Shown here: positions 15,400 to 23,526 of the stretch, piece after piece
How positions within the stretch are numbered: the first letter of the stretch is position 1
How the letters are laid out: each line of letters starts with the position of its first letter
Source of the DNA: Lachnospiraceae bacterium
GTDB taxonomy: Bacteria; Bacillota; Clostridia; Lachnospirales; Lachnospiraceae
Assembly (NCBI GenBank): GCA_022788085.1
Contig: JALEWA010000050.1
Location: 1 to 41,367, forward strand
DNA: 41,367 nucleotides
Reading direction: 5' to 3'
Notes under the pieces: model-generated
Seen by the model: only the letters and a program-made list of their open reading frames with translations
What the model was told of the DNA's origin: nothing
Databases searched by the model: none
Made by a program: the position numbers and the translations under genes

Positions 15400-15542
15400 T
15401 AACGGTTCAGAGCCAAGCAGAATTACTGAGAAATGCATATTGAATGCTTGCATTCGGATATGTATTTCTCAGGGATTCTATTTGGCGGATACGCCACAGC
15501 CGGAAAATGCTTTGCATTTTCCGGCTTGGCTCTGAACAGTTA
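15400..15542 (+). repeat. 143-base multibranched palindromic element in the typA leader
   Basis: The ends are 19-base inverted repeats with one mismatch (15400-15418 and 15524-15542; core GTTCAGAGCCAAGC). Inside are three hairpins. Hairpin 1 (15419-15479) is a long stem with arms AGAAT, CTGAGAAATGCATAT and GAATG pairing to CATTC, ATATGTATTTCTCAG and ATTCT. Hairpin 2 (15484-15495) is GGCG-GATA-CGCC. Hairpin 3 (15499-15525) is a perfect 12-pair stem GCCGGAAAATGC/GCATTTTCCGGC. Together they fold as a closed junction. TA dinucleotides bound the element, as expected for a non-autonomous mobile element with TA target sites. It encodes no protein and would be transcribed as the start of the typA mRNA. 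Confidence 0.85.
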
Positions 15543-15560
15543 TTTACTGTATGTGTGCTC

Positions 15561-15587
15561 GTAACTATGAGAGTACTGAATAGTTAC
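15561..15587. repeat. 27-base palindromic repeat, copy C
   Basis: Arms GTAACTAT and ATAGTTAC surround the centre GAGAGTACTGA, which is the reverse complement of TCAGTACTCTC, so this copy is oriented opposite to A and B in window coordinates, but the same way relative to its gene. It lies 30 bases before the typA start. Confidence 0.85.
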
Positions 15588-15616
15588 GTACGTGTATCAA
15601 ATATTTGGAGGTTCGT

Positions 15617-17446
15617 ATGAAACAAAAAAGAGAAGACGTCAGAAACGTAGCCATTATTGCCCATGTTGACCATGGTAAGACAACTCTTGTTGATGAGCTG
15701 TTGAAGCAAAGTGGTGTATTCCGTGAGAACCAGGAAGTAGCAGAACGTGTCATGGACTCTAATGACATCGAACGTGAGCGTGGCATTACCATTCTGTCTA
15801 AGAATACAGCCGTAATGTACAAAGGAACAAAGATCAACATCATAGATACTCCGGGTCATGCTGATTTTGGTGGTGAGGTTGAACGAGTATTGAAAATGGT
15901 TAACGGCGTTATCCTTGTTGTTGACGCATTCGAGGGTGCTATGCCCCAGACAAAGTTCGTATTAAGAAAAGCATTAGAGCTGAAGCTCCCTGTCATCGTA
16001 TGTATTAATAAGATTGACCGTCCTGAAGCAAGAGCCAATGAAGTTGTCGATGAAGTTCTTGAGCTTTTCCTTGAGCTTGATGCTGATGATTCACAGCTTG
16101 ACTGCCCATTCGTATTCGCATCCGCCAAGGCTGGCGTTGCTTCTCTTGATGAGGGTGAAATGGGAAGTGACATGACACCACTATTTGAAACTATCCTTGA
16201 CTATATTCCTGCTCCCGAAGGAGATCCTGATGCGGGTACACAGGTATTAATCAGTACAATCGACTATAATGAATATGTTGGTCGTATTGGCGTTGGTAAG
16301 GTTGATAACGGAACCATCAAGATAAATCAGGATGTTATCATCTGTAACCATCATGAGCCTGATAAACAGAAAAAGGTTAAGGTCAGCAAGCTGTATGAAT
16401 TCGATGGTCTGAACAAAGTTGAGGTTAAGGAAGCAGGAATTGGTTCTATTGTTGCCATTTCCGGTATCGCAGACATCCATATCGGTGATACGCTCTGCTC
16501 TCCTGAAAATGTTGTTCCTATTCCATTCCAGAAGATTAGCGAGCCTACCATCGCTATGCACTTTATGGTAAATGACTCTCCTCTTGCAGGACAGGAAGGA
16601 AAGTTCGTAACCAGCCGTCATCTTCGTGACAGACTCTTCCGCGAGCTTAATACTGACGTATCCCTTCGTGTGGAAGAAACAGAAAATGCAGATTCCTTTA
16701 AGGTATCCGGCCGTGGTGAGCTTCATTTATCTGTACTAATCGAAAATATGAGACGTGAGGGCTTTGAATTTGCGGTAAGTAAGGCTGAAGTTTTATATAA
16801 GACTGATGAAAACGGCAAAAAGCTTGAGCCAATGGAGCTTGCTTATATTGATGTACCGGAAGAATTCTCAGGTGCCGTTATCGAGAAGTTAAGCCAGCGA
16901 AAGGGTGAGCTTCAGAATATGGGTAAAGCAAGTGGTGGCTATGCAAGACTCGAGTTCTCTATTCCTTCCAGAGGTCTGATTGGATATCGTGGCGAATTCA
17001 TGACCGATACCAAGGGAAATGGCATCTTAAATACAAGCTTTGATGGCTACGGACCTTTCAAGGGAGAAATTCAGTACCGTAAGCAGGGTTCTCTGATTGC
17101 ATTCGAAGCAGGCGAGGCAATTACTTATGGTCTCTACAATGCGCAGGAACGTGGTACCCTCTTCATTGGACCGGGTGAAAAGGTTTATTCCGGTATGGTT
17201 GTTGGACAGACAGGTAAGAGTGAGGATATCGAAATCAATGTCTGCAAGAAGAAACAGCTTACCAATACCCGTTCTTCCAGTGCAGACGAAGCTTTAAGAT
17301 TAACACCACCAAGAATCTTAAGTCTTGAGCAGGCACTTGACTTTATTGATACGGATGAGCTTCTTGAGGTTACACCTACCAACTTAAGAATCCGTAAGAA
17401 AATTCTTGACCCTACTCTTAGAAAGAGAGCAAGCTTTAAGAAATAA
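15617..17446 (+). CDS. typA: Ribosome-associated translational GTPase TypA/BipA
   Basis: The 609-residue protein is full length for the family. It has G1 AHVDHGKTT, the switch region ERERGITI, G3 [15 protein letters not shown]4 NKIDR and G5 SAKAG, then EF-G-like domains III and V and the BipA-specific C-terminal domain ([18 protein letters not shown]). It binds the 70S ribosome near the EF-G site and helps 50S assembly and growth under stress. The ATG at 15617 follows GGAGG by five bases; an in-frame TTG at 15605 is not used. The unusual leader carries the 143-base element and palindrome copy C. Confidence 0.97.
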   Translation: MKQKREDVRNVAIIAHVDHGKTTLVDELLKQSGVFRENQEVAERVMDSNDIERERGITILSKNTAVMYKGTKINIIDTPGHADFGGEVERVLKMVNGVILVVDAFEGAMPQTKFVLRKALELKLPVIVCINKIDRPEARANEVVDEVLELFLELDADDSQLDCPFVFASAKAGVASLDEGEMGSDMTPLFETILDYIPAPEGDPDAGTQVLISTIDYNEYVGRIGVGKVDNGTIKINQDVIICNHHEPDKQKKVKVSKLYEFDGLNKVEVKEAGIGSIVAISGIADIHIGDTLCSPENVVPIPFQKISEPTIAMHFMVNDSPLAGQEGKFVTSRHLRDRLFRELNTDVSLRVEETENADSFKVSGRGELHLSVLIENMRREGFEFAVSKAEVLYKTDENGKKLEPMELAYIDVPEEFSGAVIEKLSQRKGELQNMGKASGGYARLEFSIPSRGLIGYRGEFMTDTKGNGILNTSFDGYGPFKGEIQYRKQGSLIAFEAGEAITYGLYNAQERGTLFIGPGEKVYSGMVVGQTGKSEDIEINVCKKKQLTNTRSSSADEALRLTPPRILSLEQALDFIDTDELLEVTPTNLRIRKKILDPTLRKRASFKK

Positions 17447-17448
17447 GC

Positions 17449-17495
17449 AAAAAACATCAGCTGTGAGACTATTCTCAACGGCTGATGTTTTTTCT
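17449..17495. terminator. Terminator of typA
   Basis: AAAAAACATCAGC pairs with GCTGATGTTTTTT, with an inner TGAGA/TCTCA stem. It has A and T runs on both sides, so it also serves the remnant gene on the minus strand. Confidence 0.9.
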
Positions 17496-17498
17496 TAT

Positions 17499-17785
17499 TC
17501 ACTCCCCTGTCAAAAGTTCACCATCTACGATTTTCACGATTCTTTTTGCTGACTTTGCAACATTCAGATCATGTGTAATCATAACAATGGTATTTCCCAT
17601 ATCATTTAGCTCGCAAAAGAGCTTCAATACCTCCTGTCCGCTTGCAGTATCAAGTGCCCCTGTCGGTTCATCTGCAAGCAAAAGAGCAGGCTTAGAAGCA
17701 AGTGCCCTTGCAATGGATACACGCTGATTCTGACCACCTGACAATTCATTTGGTCGATGGTCAAGTCTATTGCCCTTTCCCCTGC
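17499..17785 (-). pseudogene. Truncated ABC ATPase (LolD/MacB type)
   Basis: The minus strand encodes the C-terminal third of a MacB/LolD-type ATPase: [18 protein letters not shown], the signature, Walker [13 protein letters not shown] and the switch His MITHD. The Walker A part is absent. Upstream, a GGAGG site and an ATG at about 17823 lead into only 19 out-of-frame codons, so the 5' half has probably been deleted and the frame shifted. No cognate FtsX-like permease is nearby. Products from the ATG at 17744 (81 residues) could not bind ATP by themselves. Confidence 0.75.
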
Positions 17786-17973
17786 GACGTCTCTTCCTGT
17801 TCTGTTGCAGTCCCCTTGCGTGTCATAAAAAATGCATATAAGCTTCCTCCATATCATATTTATAAAAAATCTATAAACAGCATAGGAAAAATTTGTTATG
17901 AAAAATTGTTTAAACTGTGAAATTTCTGTGTTTTTAAGAAGTGAAAATAAATAACTTATTTCTTTTTGTACTC

Positions 17974-18000
17974 TAATGTTTTTTCGATTTGTGCCGATAT
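17974..18000 (+). promoter_or_regulatory. Sigma-28 (SigD/FliA) promoter
   Basis: TAATGTTT (17974-17981), an 11-base spacer, then GCCGATAT (17993-18000). The -10 box equals the sigma-28 consensus in all eight positions and the -35 box in seven of eight (TAAAGTTT). It lies 71 bases before the start of the 140-residue protein gene. This places that gene in the flagellar/motility regulon. Confidence 0.75.
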
Positions 18001-18070
18001 GATATATGAAAACCAAATTTGTACTCAGAAGGATCTGGTATTTTTATACATAATCAAAGGAGTGATTCAT

Positions 18071-18493
18071 ATGGCAAATATTTCATGGACATCCAGTTCC
18101 ATTAATAGTTTTTTCAATACTTCACTTGGCAATCCAAGCTCCAGCTTCAGTGGGATATACAGCTCACTTGGCGATGCTTCCTTAATAAAGCGTGGTGTAT
18201 ACCATAAGCTTATGGATTCTTACTATTCCTCTATTAAATCTTCGGATGCCGCTTCCTCTGACAAGACCTCTTCCGATAAAAAAGCAGATACTACAGATAC
18301 GAAGAAGCTCAAACATGCAAACGCCTATACCTATGACAGTACTGCTAAGAAAACCTCATCAATCACGAATAAGGTATTAGATGAGCTTTTAAGTAATGAG
18401 AAAAAGGAATCTACAGATTCGGCTGCATGTACCTATAACAGTACAGGAACGAAGACACAAACGAGCGAATCTACAATAGATCAGTCTATTTAA
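18071..18493 (+). CDS. Ser/Thr-rich protein of unknown function, sigma-28 controlled
   Basis: The 140-residue protein starts MANISWTSSSINSFFNTSLG. It is rich in Ser, Thr, Lys and Asp, has no signal peptide or membrane segment, and is probably largely disordered after residue 55 (SSDAASSDKTSSDKK). A repeated Tyr motif occurs: YTYDSTAKK and CTYNSTGTK. I recognise no family. The ATG at 18071 follows AAAGGAGTG; the frame from 17966 lacks such a site. The sigma-28 promoter upstream suggests a flagellum-related job, possibly an exported or hook/filament-associated protein. A hairpin at 18510-18542 follows. Confidence 0.75.
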   Translation: MANISWTSSSINSFFNTSLGNPSSSFSGIYSSLGDASLIKRGVYHKLMDSYYSSIKSSDAASSDKTSSDKKADTTDTKKLKHANAYTYDSTAKKTSSITNKVLDELLSNEKKESTDSAACTYNSTGTKTQTSESTIDQSI

Positions 18494-18509
18494 TGCACCA
18501 AAAAAACTT

Positions 18510-18549
18510 CCCCGCATATATTATAAAAAAATATATACGGGGATTTTCT
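18510..18549 (+). terminator. Hairpin that both follows gene 18071 and covers the next ribosome binding site
   Basis: Arms CCCCGCATATATT (18510-18522) and AATATATACGGGG (18530-18542) pair with one C-A mismatch around a 7-base loop, followed by ATTTTCT. It may act as a weak terminator. The GGGG of the right arm is the only candidate ribosome binding site for the ATG at 18550, so the hairpin may also control translation. Confidence 0.6.
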
Positions 18550-19815
18550 ATGTCCAAACCTCATATTTCAATTGCTCAGAACACAAACCTTCCATATACC
18601 GGCAATCTTACTGTTAATGTAACCTCAACACAGGGTTTGATTCCTATTCAGAATGCTACCATAACGATAAGTCTTACCGGTGATCCTGAAAGTGTCGTTG
18701 AAAGAATAACTACAAATAATTCCGGACAGACAGAGAGCATTGCCCTGCCTTCGCCCAGCCCTTCCTATAGTGCAGAACCGGATCAGCCAATGCCTTATTC
18801 AGAATATGACGTTTCTGTCAGTGCTCCCGGCTATGAACCGGTTACAGTCTCCGGTACCGAAATTCTCCCTGACGTAACCGCTGTTCAGCCAATCTCTATG
18901 CGTCCTCTTGAAATTGCCAAAGAAGAAGGACCTATTATCATTCCCGACCATACGCTGTATGGTGAATATCCACCTAAAATCCCGGAGGATGAAATCAAAC
19001 CAATGGATGAGTCCGGTGAAATCGTCTTAAGCCGTGTTGTGCTTCCTGAATATGTTATCGTTCACGATGGTGTCCCTCAGGATCCTACTGCACCAAATTA
19101 TTATGTACGTTATACGGACTATATCAAAAATGTCGTGTCTTCTGAGATATATGCAACATGGCCGGAATCTACCATCTATGCTAATACCCTTGCAATCATG
19201 AGTTTTACACTGAACAGAGTATATACGGAGTGGTACCGGAATCAGGGCTATGACTTTACGATTACCTCATCCACTGCCTATGACCAGAAATTCATTTACG
19301 GTCGCAATGTCTATGAGAACATCAGCCGTATCGTAGACTCTATTTTTGCAAATTATCTGTCACGTCCCGGTGTCAGACAGCCAATCTTCACTTCCTACTG
19401 TGATGGACACAGGGTAACCTGTACCGGTTTATCACAATGGGGAAGTAAATACCTTGGTGAGCAGGGATACACTCCTATCGAAATCATTCATTACTATTAT
19501 GGAAGTGATATGTATATTAATTCTACACAATACATCTCTGGTGTCCCTTCATCATGGCCCGGAAATGATCTGATGATAGGCTCCTCAGGGCCAAAGGTTC
19601 TCCAGCTACAGGAACAGTTAAACCGCATTGCTGAAAATTACCCTGCCCTTCCTACCGTGACCGAGGACGGAATCTATGGAAGTGCCACAGCGAACGCAGT
19701 GCGTGCTTTCCAGCGTATCTTTGGATTGCCCGCTACCGGTGTTGTAGATTTTCCGACATGGTACAAAATTTCAGCTATTTATGTTGGTGTTACCAGAATA
19801 GCAGAACCGGATTAA
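18550..19815 (+). CDS. SpoIID-like domain protein with C-terminal peptidoglycan-binding domain
   Basis: The 421-residue protein has three parts. Residues 1-120 are Ig/carboxypeptidase-regulatory-like (GNLTVNVTSTQGLIPIQNAT). About 180-340 resemble the SpoIID/LytB amidase-enhancer fold (YIKNVVSSEIYATWPES; STAYDQKF; GLSQWGSKYLGEQGYTPIEI; YYYG). About 345-415 are a PG_binding_1 domain (LMIGSSGPKVLQLQEQLN; DGIYGSATANAVRAFQ). It should act on or bind peptidoglycan glycan strands, perhaps in sporulation. Oddly there is no signal peptide, even in the longer frame from 18493. The start at 18550 is supported only by the GGGG inside the hairpin. Confidence 0.82.
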   Translation: MSKPHISIAQNTNLPYTGNLTVNVTSTQGLIPIQNATITISLTGDPESVVERITTNNSGQTESIALPSPSPSYSAEPDQPMPYSEYDVSVSAPGYEPVTVSGTEILPDVTAVQPISMRPLEIAKEEGPIIIPDHTLYGEYPPKIPEDEIKPMDESGEIVLSRVVLPEYVIVHDGVPQDPTAPNYYVRYTDYIKNVVSSEIYATWPESTIYANTLAIMSFTLNRVYTEWYRNQGYDFTITSSTAYDQKFIYGRNVYENISRIVDSIFANYLSRPGVRQPIFTSYCDGHRVTCTGLSQWGSKYLGEQGYTPIEIIHYYYGSDMYINSTQYISGVPSSWPGNDLMIGSSGPKVLQLQEQLNRIAENYPALPTVTEDGIYGSATANAVRAFQRIFGLPATGVVDFPTWYKISAIYVGVTRIAEPD

Positions 19816-19819
19816 AATG

Positions 19820-19858
19820 AACTGCTGCGCTAATGATTTCATTCATTAACGCAGCATC
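19820..19858. terminator. Probable terminator between convergent genes
   Basis: TGCTGCG pairs with CGCAGCA with an inner TAATGA/TCATTA stem. T runs are weak on both strands, but the place between two convergent stops fits. Confidence 0.6.
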
Positions 19859-19859
19859 T

Positions 19860-20498
19860 CTATTCCATATAATATAACCTCTCCAGCTCTTCCAATCCTG
19901 CCCTTGCGCTGGTTGCTTCCACTAGCTCTTTACACAGTCTGTCATATTCTTCTATCGGTACAAGCACAGTCATCTCCACATCTGCCGCATAGACAGAATC
20001 CTGTATGGCTATTCCCTTACTTCCTAACAGATATTGAATCTTTCCTACACCATTATAGTCCGTCCTGATTTTTAACTTCACGCCATAACGCTTTCTTGCC
20101 GTCTCACATTCCTCCAGTGCCGCCTTAACAGCCTGTGTATATGCTCTGACAAGACCTCCGGTACCCAGAAGAACACCTCCAAAATATCTTGTTACAACAA
20201 CAGCAATGTTTCTGATTTCGGAACCTAACAGTACCTCAAGCATCGGCCTTCCCGCCGTTCCGCTTGGTTCCCCGTCATCACTGCTTCTGGTAAGTTGCCC
20301 CCGCTCACCTATCACGAAGGCAGAACAATTATGCCTTGCATCATAATATTTTTTCTTCATTTCATCTATAAAGGCAATTGCTTCCTCTTCCGTGGAAACC
20401 GGTCTTATGGTAGCAATAAACCTTGATTTCTTCTCTACGATTTCTGCCTCAGCTCCCTTAATGAGCACACAATAATTATCGAATTCTGTATTTTCCAT
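19860..20498 (-). CDS. YigZ/IMPACT-family protein
   Basis: The 212-residue protein has the UPF0029 N-terminal domain with the family motifs KKKYYDARHNCSAFVIG and DDGEPSGTAGRPML, then VVVTRYFGGVLLGTGGLVRAY, and the small ferredoxin-like C-terminal domain (MTVLVPIEEYDRLC). Family members bind nucleic acid or the ribosome; the bacterial role is not settled. The ATG at 20498 follows GGAAGG; the frame to 20558 is unsupported. A promoter is at 20589-20618. Confidence 0.93.
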   Translation of the reverse strand: MENTEFDNYCVLIKGAEAEIVEKKSRFIATIRPVSTEEEAIAFIDEMKKKYYDARHNCSAFVIGERGQLTRSSDDGEPSGTAGRPMLEVLLGSEIRNIAVVVTRYFGGVLLGTGGLVRAYTQAVKAALEECETARKRYGVKLKIRTDYNGVGKIQYLLGSKGIAIQDSVYAADVEMTVLVPIEEYDRLCKELVEATSARAGLEELERLYYME

Positions 20499-20588
20499 GG
20501 CAAATCCTTCCTGTCTGGTATTTTCTGTCAACCGTTCATGCTGTAAACATACTCCCATCCCTTGAAATAAATAGGATTTTACCCCTAG

Positions 20589-20618
20589 ATTGTATCATAC
20601 CCCCGCATAAAAGGTAAA
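20589..20618 (-). promoter_or_regulatory. Sigma-A promoter of the YigZ-type gene
   Basis: TTTACC (20613-20618) and TACAAT (20589-20594), spacer 18, on the minus strand. Confidence 0.55.
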
Positions 20619-20657
20619 GAATATGTCAACAATTAACAGTAATAACGAGAAAAAGCC

Positions 20658-20686
20658 TTTATAAAAGTTATGTAATTTGTTATAAT
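20658..20686 (+). promoter_or_regulatory. Sigma-A promoter of the class A PBP gene
   Basis: TTTATA (20658-20663) and TATAAT (20681-20686), spacer 17, with an extended TGT before the -10 box. The leader then contains the inverted repeat GCTAATG/CATTAGC (20693-20724), a stem of about seven pairs with an inner GAAAA/TTTTC. Confidence 0.7.
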
Positions 20687-20765
20687 AAAAAAGCTAATGC
20701 CCATTGAAAAGAATTTTCATTAGCATAAATGATAAACAGGTAACTAAATATGCGGAGGTGACACT

Positions 20766-23480
20766 ATGAATTATGGGAAAAGAGGAATCCACAAGATTCA
20801 GAAATCCCTGACTTCTAAATCAGTTAAGCTCAAAAAGATGTGTTGTATTTCTGCTTTGAAGCTGATTCTTATTGCGTTGCTTGCATTGTGTATTTCTGGT
20901 GCATGTCTTGGTATTGGTATGTTTAAGGGCATCCTGTACTCAGCTCCTTCCAGTGACAATGTAAATGTTATTCCTACAGGCTACGCAACGGTTGTATATG
21001 ATTCAGAAGGAAACGAGATGACCAAACTGGTTGCTGCAGACTCCAATCGTAGCTGGGAGAAAATGAGCAAGATTCCTGAAGACCTTGCCCATGCCTTTGT
21101 TGCAATTGAGGATGAACGTTTCTATGAACATAATGGTATTGACATCAAAGGTATATTTCGTGCCGGTGTAGAATGTATTAAAGCCGGTAAACTGACACAG
21201 GGTGCTTCTACCATTACACAGCAGCTCATTAAAAATAATGTTTTTGATGATTGGGTAAATGAAAGTCCAATTCAAAGTATAAAGCGTAAAATCCAAGAGC
21301 AATATCTTGCTATTGAGCTTGAAAAGAGAATGACCAAGGATGAGATTCTGGAAATCTACATGAACTCTATCAATCTCGGTCAGAATACTCTTGGTGTTAA
21401 GGCTGCTGCACAGCGTTATTTCAACAAGCCAACTTATCAGTTAACTTTGTCTGAATGTGCTGTTATTGCAAGCATTACACAGAATCCATCCAAGTATAAC
21501 CCAATTTCCCATCCTGAGGAAAACATTATAAGACGTACTAAGGTACTTAATAAAATGCTGGAACATGGCTATATTACACAGGAAGAATATGATGAAGCAA
21601 TGGCTGATGATGTATATAGCCGAATTGCAACTGTAAATGAAGAAACAAAGAGCAATTCCGTCTATACATATTTCGTAGACGAAGTAACAGAACAAGTATT
21701 AGCCGATTTAATGGAAATAAAGGGATATGATGAAAGACAAGCTTATAATCTTCTTTATAGCGGTGGTTTGAGTATATACACAACGCAGGATCCTGAAATT
21801 CAGGCAATCTGCGATGAAGTATTCAATAATGAAGAAAATTATCCCGAAAATACAAAATGGTATCTTAATTATGTACTGACAATCAAAAAAGCAAATGGGG
21901 AAAAAGAAAACCACAGCACAGAAATGTTCCGTTCCTATTTCAAGCAGTTTAATTCTTCTTTCAATCTGCTCTACTCTTCTAAAGAGGATGCTTATGCAGC
22001 AATTGAAGAATATAAGGCTGCTGTTATGCAGGAAGGTGACAGCGTAGATGGTGAACGCGTTACTCTTACCCCACAGCCGCAGGTTTCTATCACTGTGGAA
22101 GACCAGTCAACCGGTTATATTGTTGCAATGGTCGGTGGACGAGGAACTAAGGAAGCCAGCAGAACCTTGAATCGTGCTTCTAACACTACAAGACAGCCCG
22201 GTTCAACCTTTAAGGTATTATCCACTTATGCTCCTGCGCTTGATAGTGCAGGTCTTACCCTGGCAGATGTCCAAAATGATGCACCTTACAATTATGCAAG
22301 CGGCAGACCAGTTTCAAACTGGTGGAGTAATGGTTATCGCGGACTTCTTACCTTAAGATATGGTATTGCGCAATCTGCAAATATTGTGGCAGTAAAGACC
22401 CTGACACAGATATCTCCACAGCTTGGCTTTGACTATCTGCTTAACTTCGGTTTCACTACTCTTGTTGACAGACGTGTAGAAAGCGACGGAACCGTAGTAT
22501 CTGATATCGGTCAGCCGTTAGCACTTGGTGGTATCACGGATGGTGTAACTAACATGGAACTGAATGCAGCTTATGCCGCCATTGCTAACCACGGTACTTA
22601 CGTCAAACCTAAGCTTTATACAAAAATCGTTGACCACAATGGCAATGTTTTAATTGATAATACTCAACCAGTTACCACACAGGTTATTAAGGAAACCATT
22701 GCATGGCTTTTAACAGATGCCATGGAGGATGTTGTAAACGGAAACGGTACAGGTGGCTCTGCTAACTTTGGTAATATGGCTATTGCAGGAAAAACCGGTA
22801 CAACTTCTGATTACAAGGATGTTTGGTTTTCAGGCTTTACACCATATTATACAGCCACAACCTGGACGGGATATGACAATAATGTCAGCATGACAAGCTC
22901 TGCCGAAAAGAATCTGTCTAAAACACTTTGGCGTAAGGTTATGGAACAAATTCATGCAGAATTGCCTTATGAATCCTTCCAGATGCCAAGTGGAATTGTA
23001 ACAGCTTCTGTTTGTTCTAAATCCGGCAAGCTTCCTATTGAAGGAGTTTGTGATGGTTGCGTTATAACAGAGTATTTTGCAGAAGGAACTGTGCCGACTA
23101 CTACCTGTGATGTACATTATTATTCTAATATTTGTGCTTATACAGGGCTTACTGCTACAGAGGAATGTCCATTTAAACAGGCATCCATTGTGGAAAAGAT
23201 TCCTGATCGTTTACAGGATACCTCTCTTGCCAGCAGTTTGCTGACCGATGTCCAAAATCAGGATTCTCTTGCAAACGGTAATTCCAATACCGAGATCACA
23301 ATTGGCCCTGACGGCCTTCCTGTTGAACAGGCAACTTCAACGGATGTGACTCAGATGTGTCCACATAACAGCGCATTCTTTGCTGCTCCAAATGCAGAAG
23401 CAGTTATCGAATTACAGCGACAACAATTATTACAAATGCAGGCAGGTTTGATTCCTCAAACAACACAGCCTACAGAATAA
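20766..23480 (+). CDS. Class A penicillin-binding protein (glycosyltransferase plus transpeptidase)
   Basis: The 904-residue protein has one N-terminal membrane helix (about 28-55), a GT51 glycosyltransferase domain (motifs EDERFYEHNGID and GASTITQQLIKN, then LEIYMNSINLG) and a transpeptidase domain with SxxK in RQPGSTFK, SxN in AQSAN and KTG in IAGKTGTTSDYKD. It polymerises and cross-links peptidoglycan outside the membrane. The C-terminal tail of about 170 residues contains several Cys residues (SVCSKSGKLPIEGVCDGCV) and ends Gln/Ala-rich. The ATG follows GGAGGTGA. It is a single-gene unit with its own promoter and terminator. Confidence 0.97.
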   Translation: MNYGKRGIHKIQKSLTSKSVKLKKMCCISALKLILIALLALCISGACLGIGMFKGILYSAPSSDNVNVIPTGYATVVYDSEGNEMTKLVAADSNRSWEKMSKIPEDLAHAFVAIEDERFYEHNGIDIKGIFRAGVECIKAGKLTQGASTITQQLIKNNVFDDWVNESPIQSIKRKIQEQYLAIELEKRMTKDEILEIYMNSINLGQNTLGVKAAAQRYFNKPTYQLTLSECAVIASITQNPSKYNPISHPEENIIRRTKVLNKMLEHGYITQEEYDEAMADDVYSRIATVNEETKSNSVYTYFVDEVTEQVLADLMEIKGYDERQAYNLLYSGGLSIYTTQDPEIQAICDEVFNNEENYPENTKWYLNYVLTIKKANGEKENHSTEMFRSYFKQFNSSFNLLYSSKEDAYAAIEEYKAAVMQEGDSVDGERVTLTPQPQVSITVEDQSTGYIVAMVGGRGTKEASRTLNRASNTTRQPGSTFKVLSTYAPALDSAGLTLADVQNDAPYNYASGRPVSNWWSNGYRGLLTLRYGIAQSANIVAVKTLTQISPQLGFDYLLNFGFTTLVDRRVESDGTVVSDIGQPLALGGITDGVTNMELNAAYAAIANHGTYVKPKLYTKIVDHNGNVLIDNTQPVTTQVIKETIAWLLTDAMEDVVNGNGTGGSANFGNMAIAGKTGTTSDYKDVWFSGFTPYYTATTWTGYDNNVSMTSSAEKNLSKTLWRKVMEQIHAELPYESFQMPSGIVTASVCSKSGKLPIEGVCDGCVITEYFAEGTVPTTTCDVHYYSNICAYTGLTATEECPFKQASIVEKIPDRLQDTSLASSLLTDVQNQDSLANGNSNTEITIGPDGLPVEQATSTDVTQMCPHNSAFFAAPNAEAVIELQRQQLLQMQAGLIPQTTQPTE

Positions 23481-23481
23481 C

Positions 23482-23510
23482 AAAAAGCTCCTGAATCAGG
23501 AGCTTTTTTC
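23482..23510 (+). terminator. Terminator of the PBP gene
   Basis: AAAAGCTCCTGA pairs with TCAGGAGCTTTT, followed by more T residues, right after the stop codon. Confidence 0.9.
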
Positions 23511-23526
23511 ATATGTAACACAGAAA

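Noticed and set aside
15565-15859. Minus-strand frames over the typA start
   Set aside because: They overlap the G1 and G3 motifs of typA on the opposite strand and have no start signals.
16247-16726. 159-codon frame on the minus strand inside typA
   Set aside because: It lies fully opposite conserved typA sequence and has no ribosome binding site or recognisable protein.
17624-18016. 130-codon minus-strand frame across the ABC remnant and the sigma-28 promoter
   Set aside because: It crosses another frame with clear ABC homology, has no ribosome binding site and reads as an unstructured translation of AT-rich DNA.
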